Positions 59,466 to 64,000 of a DNA stretch of 64,000 nt are shown here, piece after piece (positions within the stretch are counted from its first letter, which is position 1; each line of letters begins with the position of its first letter). The position numbers were made by a program, and so were the translations under genes. A model generated the notes under the pieces. The model did not search any database. It saw only the letters and a list, made by a program, of their open reading frames with translations, and was not told the origin of the DNA. The DNA is from Taklimakanibacter sp049323275 (GTDB taxonomy: Bacteria > Pseudomonadota > Alphaproteobacteria > Rhizobiales > Aestuariivirgaceae), in assembly GCA_049323275.1 (NCBI GenBank), contig JBMOOM010000112.1, positions 1 through 64,000 on the forward strand, written 5' to 3'.

Positions 59466-60209
59466 TCAGCTGTGGGTGACGGGCAATTTGCGCGCCTCGG
59501 CCTCGACACTGGCCTTGAGGCCCGGATCGAGCTTGAGGCGCGAGGCGAGCATCGCCAGATAGGCCTGCTCGGCCGGATCGTCGGGATCGATGGCGAGCAC
59601 GGAAGCGGCATAGATCTCGACCGCGCGCTCGACGCTGGTCGCGCCCTTCACCACCGCGTCGATGTCGAGGGGCTTGCGCAATTCGTCGATGACGAAGGCC
59701 TTGGCGTCGTTGTCGAGAGCGAATTCGTCGAGCTTGGCGAAGATGGCCTGCTGCTCCTGCGCATCGATATGGCCGTCGGCCTTGGCGGCGGCGATCATGG
59801 CGCGCAGCAGCACGAGGCTCAGCTCGTTGCGCTCCTGCGGCGCCGAGGGCAGGAAGACCGTGCCTTCGGCCTGAGGCGTGATGTCCTTCATCGGCTGGTT
59901 GACCGGCGGGACCGTCGACTGGGCGCCCTTGCTCGCCTGGTAATTCTGCCAAGCCTTGTAAGCGAGACCGCCCAGCACCGCGACGCCGCCGACCTTGAGG
60001 GCGCTGCCGGCGAGCTTCTTGCCGCCCTTCGAACCGAGCAGGATGGAGACGAGGCCGCCCGCGGCGGCGCCGCCGGCGAGACCCTTGAGCATGTCGGGAG
60101 AAAAGCCCGATCCACTCCTGGCCGGCGCATCCTGGCCGTGCTGCTGCTGCTGCTGCTGGCCGCCCTGGCCGCCCAGGAACTGTTCAAGAAGCTTTTGCGG
60201 ATCGAACAT
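59466..60209 (-). CDS. DUF533 (YebE-like, TerB-fold) protein
   Basis: 247 residues from ATG 60209 (GAAGGG upstream). The N-terminus holds a Gly/Gln-rich stretch with six Gln encoded by a CAG repeat, then a hydrophobic Gly-rich region (about 45-85; LAGGAAAGGLVSILLG.. KVGGVAVLGGLAYKAW) and a C-terminal helical TerB-like domain (about 130-247). E. coli YebE is an envelope-stress gene; function unknown. Confidence 0.85.
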   Translation of the reverse strand: MFDPQKLLEQFLGGQGGQQQQQQHGQDAPARSGSGFSPDMLKGLAGGAAAGGLVSILLGSKGGKKLAGSALKVGGVAVLGGLAYKAWQNYQASKGAQSTVPPVNQPMKDITPQAEGTVFLPSAPQERNELSLVLLRAMIAAAKADGHIDAQEQQAIFAKLDEFALDNDAKAFVIDELRKPLDIDAVVKGATSVERAVEIYAASVLAIDPDDPAEQAYLAMLASRLKLDPGLKASVEAEARKLPVTHS

Positions 60210-60296
60210 ATCTGCCCTTCTCAAGTCTAGCTCGCCAAACCCTCGGAAGGCGGGCAAAAGACAGGCCCAACCTTCCCAATCGATCGACGCGACGCC

Positions 60297-61187
60297 ATGG
60301 CATCCGAAAAATCACAGCCCAACTGGATCGCCGCCGCGTCCGCGTCATTCGTGCTGATATGGGCAACCGGCTTCATCGTTGCAAGGCTGTCGGCCCCGCA
60401 TGTCGACCCTTTGACCTTCCTGGTGATCCGTTTCAGCATCGCCGGGCTGCTGCTGGCGCTCCTGGCCCTCGCCTTCAAGGCGCGCTGGCCCGGGCATATC
60501 GCCGCGTCACATGCCCTGATCGCCGGAACCCTGTTGCATGGCGGCTATCTCGGCGCCTGCTATTGGGCGGTGGCGCACGGACTTCCCGCCGGCATCGCCG
60601 CCCTCATCGCCGGGCTGCAGCCGATCTTTACCGCGCTGCTCGCCGGCCAGCTGCTCGGCGAGCGCATTACCTGGCGCCACTGGCTGGGGCTCGCGATCGC
60701 GCTCGGCGGCGTCGCCCTGGTGCTGGCGCCGAAGCTCGATTTCGCGGTGGTCGACGGCATCACGCCCGCGACCGTCCTCGCCATGACCTTCGGCGCGCTG
60801 TCGATGACGCTCGGCAGCATCTATCAGAAGCGCCACGTCACCGGAATCGATCTTCTCACCGGCACGGCCTGGCAATATGCCGGCGCCTTCATCGTGGTCC
60901 TGGTCGGCGCGCTCGCCACCGAGAATTTCCGCTTCGATGCGACCACCGACGCCTGGATCGCGCTCGGCTGGTCGGTCATCGTGCTGTCGATCGGCGCCAT
61001 CCTGCTGCTGATGCTGCTGATCAAGCATGGCGATGTCTCGAAAGTCTCGGCGCTCATCTTCCTGGTGCCGGGCGTCGCCGCGGTGATGGCCTGGCTTCTC
61101 TTCGATGAGACATTGACGCTGATCCAGATCCTGGGGATGGTCGTCTGCGCGGCGGGTGTCCTCATCGTCACACGAGGGAAAAAATGA
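60297..61187 (+). CDS. DMT family transporter (EamA domains)
   Basis: 296 residues, ten helices in two EamA repeats (about 10-140 and 155-293). GLQPIFTALLAGQLLGERI closes the first half and GVAAVMAWLLFDETLTLIQILGM the second. Such exporters move amino acids or metabolites out of the cell. Its stop overlaps the next start by 4 bp (ATGA). Confidence 0.9.
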   Translation: MASEKSQPNWIAAASASFVLIWATGFIVARLSAPHVDPLTFLVIRFSIAGLLLALLALAFKARWPGHIAASHALIAGTLLHGGYLGACYWAVAHGLPAGIAALIAGLQPIFTALLAGQLLGERITWRHWLGLAIALGGVALVLAPKLDFAVVDGITPATVLAMTFGALSMTLGSIYQKRHVTGIDLLTGTAWQYAGAFIVVLVGALATENFRFDATTDAWIALGWSVIVLSIGAILLLMLLIKHGDVSKVSALIFLVPGVAAVMAWLLFDETLTLIQILGMVVCAAGVLIVTRGKK

Positions 61188-62155
61188 GAGCGGTTCTGTG
61201 CAAGGCCCTGAGCGGGCCGGAAGGATTGAGCGTCGAGGAGATCGCCGCACCGGAACCGCAAGATGACGAGGTGGTGGTGAAGGTGAAGGCGGTAGGCCTC
61301 AATTTCTTCGACACGCTGATCATCCAGGGCAAATATCAGATCAAGCCGAAGCTGCCCTTCTCGCCCGGCGGCGAGATCGCCGGCATCGTCGCCAAGGTGG
61401 GCGCCCGGGTGCGCGGCCTGAAGGAAGGCGACCGCGTGATGGGCTATGTCGGCCATGACGGCGCCCGCGAGGAGATCGCGGTGGCGGCCTGGAGGCTGTC
61501 GCTCATCCCCCCGGATCTGAGCGATGCGGCGGCCGCCGGCCTGTCGATCACCTATGGCACCACGCTGCATGCGCTCAGGGACCGCGCCGATCTGCAGCCC
61601 GGCGAGACGCTGGCGGTGCTCGGCGCCTCGGGCGGCGTCGGCCAGGCGGCGGTCGAGATCGGCAAATTGATGGGCGCAGAGGTGATCGCCTGCGCCTCGT
61701 CCGACGACAAGCTGGGCTTCTGCAAGGATCTCGGCGCCGATCATCTGGTGAACTACGCGGCGCAGAATCTCAAAGACGCGCTCAGGGCGCTGAAGCCCGG
61801 CGGCATCGATGTCGTCTATGATCCGGTGGGGGGCGCCTATAGCGAGTTCGGCGTCAGGGCGCTGGCCTGGAACGGCCGCCATCTCGTCGTCGGTTTCGCC
61901 CAGGGCGACATCCCGAAGCTGCCGCTCAATCTGGTGCTGCTCAAAAGCGCCAACATACTGGGCGTGTTCTGGGGCGCCCATATCGATCATGAGCCCGACA
62001 AGCATCGCGCCAATATGGATCAACTGCTCGCCTGGGCGGCGGCAGGCAGCCTCAAGCCGCATATCCACAAGGTCTATCGTTTCGACGAGATCGCTTCGGC
62101 GCTGGACGCGATCGCCCGGCGCGAGGTGAAGGGCAAGGTCATTCTCGTCCCCTGA
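61184..62155 (+). CDS. NADPH:quinone oxidoreductase family protein
   Basis: 323 residues, medium-chain dehydrogenase fold without zinc ligands. NADPH motif GASGGVGQAAVEIGKLMGA near 147-165 and GLNFFDTLIIQGKYQIKP near 40-57 are typical of QOR/acrylyl-CoA reductase-like proteins. Probably reduces quinones or enoyl compounds. Middle gene of a three-gene run. Confidence 0.9.
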   Translation: MRAVLCKALSGPEGLSVEEIAAPEPQDDEVVVKVKAVGLNFFDTLIIQGKYQIKPKLPFSPGGEIAGIVAKVGARVRGLKEGDRVMGYVGHDGAREEIAVAAWRLSLIPPDLSDAAAAGLSITYGTTLHALRDRADLQPGETLAVLGASGGVGQAAVEIGKLMGAEVIACASSDDKLGFCKDLGADHLVNYAAQNLKDALRALKPGGIDVVYDPVGGAYSEFGVRALAWNGRHLVVGFAQGDIPKLPLNLVLLKSANILGVFWGAHIDHEPDKHRANMDQLLAWAAAGSLKPHIHKVYRFDEIASALDAIARREVKGKVILVP

Positions 62156-62166
62156 GGAGCAGGAAG

Positions 62167-62574
62167 ATGCCGGACGTCGTCAGAGACGCGCGAGCCATGC
62201 TGGCCAATATGACGCCGGTTCTCACTGCCGGCGAATATGTCTTCTGCGCGACGAAGGATGCCGACGTCGTCACCCGCGCGATGCCGCTGGTGCTCGGCTG
62301 GTTCAGGGAAGAAGAAGGCGTGACGCTGATCCTCGCGCGCGCCGATGCGCTGGCGCTCGGTTTCTCAGGCGACATGCCGATGCGGCGCATCGTGCTCGAG
62401 GTGTTTTCGAGCCTCGAAGGCATCGGGCTGACGGCCGCGGTCGCCGGCGCGCTGGCGGCCGAAGGCATTGCCTGCAACATGGTCGCAGCCTTCCATCACG
62501 ATCATGTCTTCGTTCCGGCGGACATGGCGGAGCGCGCGCTGACCCTGCTCCATGACGTGCAGAAACGCGCCTGA
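62167..62574 (+). CDS. ACT domain-containing protein (COG3602 type)
   Basis: 135 residues with two ACT-like halves: EYVFCATKDADVV.. in the first and IGLTAAVAGALAAEGIACNMVAAFHHDHVFVP in the second. Small stand-alone ACT proteins of this type are common in proteobacteria; ligand unknown. 11 bp after the quinone oxidoreductase gene with GAGGAG upstream. Confidence 0.85.
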   Translation: MPDVVRDARAMLANMTPVLTAGEYVFCATKDADVVTRAMPLVLGWFREEEGVTLILARADALALGFSGDMPMRRIVLEVFSSLEGIGLTAAVAGALAAEGIACNMVAAFHHDHVFVPADMAERALTLLHDVQKRA

Positions 62575-62577
62575 GGC

Positions 62578-62928
62578 TCAATCGGCGAGCTTGTCGCCGC
62601 GCTTGAGCCGCGCGAGCGTTTCGCGCGCCCGGTCGTAATGGACGGGCTTCAGATGGGCGCGGATCATGCCGATCGCGGCCAGCAGCACCGCCATGTCGTC
62701 GGTGAAGCCGAGGCCCAGCACGAAATCGGGAATGGCGTCGACCGGCATCACGAAATAGGCCAGCGCGCCCAGGAGAATGCCCTTGGCCTTGAGCGGCGTG
62801 GCGCGGTCGAAGGCGCAGTAATAGGCGGCGACCGCGTCCTCGGCGAAGGGAATCGACGCCGCGACCTTGCCGAGCTTCGGCCAGAAGCCGGACCGCACTG
62901 TCTGTTCGTTGCCGCTGGTCAAGACCAT
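62578..62928 (-). CDS. YkvA/DUF1232 family membrane protein
   Basis: 116 residues from ATG 62928. The DUF1232 core LLGALAYFVMPVDAIPDFVLGLGFTDD is at about 52-78, with the characteristic P-D-IPD stretch. Two membrane-associated helices. The longer frame up to 63270 is a chance extension across the next gene. Function unknown. Confidence 0.88.
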   Translation of the reverse strand: MVLTSGNEQTVRSGFWPKLGKVAASIPFAEDAVAAYYCAFDRATPLKAKGILLGALAYFVMPVDAIPDFVLGLGFTDDMAVLLAAIGMIRAHLKPVHYDRARETLARLKRGDKLAD

Positions 62929-63008
62929 GGGAGAACCCCCCTCATTGCCTAAATCGCGCAAAAATGTGGGGAGGAAGCCGCGGATTTCAAGGGGTTCGGC
63001 CTCGTCCG

Positions 63009-63197
63009 CTATCTCCCCGCGAACCAGATCGCGCCCATGATGATGATGATCGCCACGAATTGCAGGATCACCCGCCAGCGCATGAATTGCTGCGAGACAT
63101 TGCCGGGGCCGCCGCGCATCATGTTCCACAGGCCGAGGCACAGGACGATGAAGACGGCGGCGATGGAAATGGGGACGAGATAGTCGAAGATATTCAT
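63009..63197 (-). CDS. HIG1-like twin-transmembrane protein
   Basis: 62 residues with two helices (about 6-26 and 43-60) linked by NMMRGGPGNVSQQFMRWRV, the pattern of HIG1_N (hypoxia-induced) domain proteins, which in mitochondria and bacteria associate with cytochrome oxidase. Starts 4 bp inside the end of the upstream short-chain dehydrogenase gene, so it is coupled to it. Confidence 0.85.
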   Translation of the reverse strand: MNIFDYLVPISIAAVFIVLCLGLWNMMRGGPGNVSQQFMRWRVILQFVAIIIIMGAIWFAGR

Positions 63198-64000
63198 TGG
63201 TCGGATGCCTTATCGAGAAGCCGGTCAAGCGCCGGCGGCGGCAAGAACCGCCTGGCCCAGGCCATGACATAAGTCGGCACTGTCACATAATAACGCCGTC
63301 GCGGCTTGCGGCTTTCCAGCGCATGCAGCAGCTTCCGCGCCACCGCCTCGGGCGGCAGCTTGAAGCGCCTGGTGCCGCCGCCATTCAGTCTTTGCCGCTG
63401 CTTTACATAGGCTTCCCGGTAGTGCGAGAGCGTCTCGTCGACATTGCGGTCGAAGGCGGCCACGGCATGCTCGACGAAACGTGTGGCAATTGGCCCCGGC
63501 TCGATCAGCGACACGTGGATATTGGTGCCCCGGAGCTCGAGCCGCAGCGTGTCGGACATCGCTTCGACGGCGAATTTCGAGGCGCAATAGGCGCCGCGCC
63601 ATTTCATGGCGGTCAGTCCGAGGACGGAGGAATTATTGACGATCCGGCCCCCGCCATTGGCGCGCATCAGCTTCAGGCAGTCGCGCGTCAGCTCATGCCA
63701 GCCGAAGACATTGGCCTCGAACTGCGCGGTGAGGGCGGCGCGCGATATGTCCTCGAGCGCGCCCGGCTGGCCATAGGCGCCGTTGTTGAACAGGCCGAAA
63801 AGCTTGCCCCGGCTGCGCTCGGCCACCTCGCCGACGCATTCGGAAATGGTGATCGGATCGGTGTAGTCGAGGCGGAACGTCTCGAAGCCCTCGCTTTCGA
63901 GACGAATGAGATCGGCGTCCTTGCGCACGGTGGCGAAGACGCGGAAGCCTTTCTCTTTCAGAAGCTTCGCCGACGCATAGCCGATGCCCGACGAGCAGCC
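63194..64000 (-). CDS. Short-chain dehydrogenase/reductase (partial, start outside window)
   Basis: At least 268 residues; the start lies beyond the right edge. NAD(P) motif GCSSGIGYAS at the window edge, FNNGAYG in place of the usual NNAG, Ser in NNSSVLG, and catalytic Tyr/Lys in YCASKF. The C-terminal extension (about 60 residues with RRRYYVTVPTY) is typical of the longer classical SDRs related to retinol dehydrogenases. Coupled to the HIG1-like gene. Confidence 0.9.
   Translation of the reverse strand, partial: GCSSGIGYASAKLLKEKGFRVFATVRKDADLIRLESEGFETFRLDYTDPITISECVGEVAERSRGKLFGLFNNGAYGQPGALEDISRAALTAQFEANVFGWHELTRDCLKLMRANGGGRIVNNSSVLGLTAMKWRGAYCASKFAVEAMSDTLRLELRGTNIHVSLIEPGPIATRFVEHAVAAFDRNVDETLSHYREAYVKQRQRLNGGGTRRFKLPPEAVARKLLHALESRKPRRRYYVTVPTYVMAWARRFLPPPALDRLLDKASDQ

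Noticed and set aside
1..64000. CRISPR arrays, tRNA/rRNA genes, insertion sequences, prophage, replication origin
   Set aside because: Looked for regular spaced repeats, tRNA arm signatures, transposase-like proteins and DnaA-box clusters; none was evident by eye. A covariance or tRNA search would be more sensitive.

Overview
The window is GC-rich chromosomal DNA from an alphaproteobacterium, most likely Hyphomicrobiales (Rhizobiales). Pointers are the ethylmalonyl-CoA pathway genes, a DUF2794 gene, the argH/tlpA divergent pair, a rhizobial-type class III cyclase, compact ATGA-overlapping operons and RIME-like palindromic repeats in the gaps. I see no phage, insertion sequence, CRISPR array, rRNA or tRNA. 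A partial gene runs off each edge (cyclase on the left, short-chain dehydrogenase on the right).

Layout. 1-8.8 kb: cyclase/MarR/hydrolase operon behind a promoter covered by two palindromes, then argH, tlpA, a 3-hydroxybutyryl-CoA dehydrogenase, an MFS exporter and etfBA. 8.8-15 kb: a GntR regulator and creatininase-family enzyme facing a carbohydrate-type ABC importer that carries a RidA gene. 15-22.5 kb: rhomboid protease with a cobalamin adenosyltransferase, a ybbAP-type exporter opposite a TesA-like esterase, thpR, a pterin dehydratase, and a Bax-inhibitor-1 (YbhL) gene behind a sigma32-like promoter. 22.5-27 kb: htpG, also behind a sigma32-like promoter, DUF1287 and TMEM43 genes. 27-37.5 kb: leuC, leuD, leuB and asd, interrupted by a small-membrane-protein/metallopeptidase cluster, an aldo/keto reductase and LysR pair, and a tryptophan-2-monooxygenase-like flavoenzyme. 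37.5-41 kb: a structured leader before a 66-aa orphan protein, then a pdxY/DUF429/threonine-dehydratase operon. 41-48.4 kb: alpha-2-macroglobulin with PBP1C. 48.4-58.3 kb: the ethylmalonyl-CoA region (malyl-CoA lyase/thioesterase family, DUF5063, mesaconyl-CoA hydratase, ethylmalonyl-CoA mutase, crotonyl-CoA carboxylase/reductase) mixed with membrane proteins. 58.3-64 kb: small housekeeping and membrane genes.

How genes may work together. ccr, ecm, mch and the malyl-CoA family gene give much of the ethylmalonyl-CoA route for C2 assimilation; the hydroxybutyryl-CoA dehydrogenase and the adenosyltransferase (cofactor for Ecm) are plausible partners elsewhere in the window. leuCDB make leucine and asd feeds lysine, threonine and methionine. 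PdxY could supply PLP to the dehydratase in its own operon.

The observations most worth following are non-coding: a Lys/Thr-rich mini-ORF with competing stems before asd; a leader with a mini-ORF and competing hairpins before the 66-aa gene; two sigma32-like promoters with the same -35; a palindrome-covered promoter for the hydrolase/MarR operon; a Pho-box-like repeat next to ccr; and a repeat cluster with about 10-bp period downstream of argH. All calls come from reading the sequence; nothing was searched or computed.
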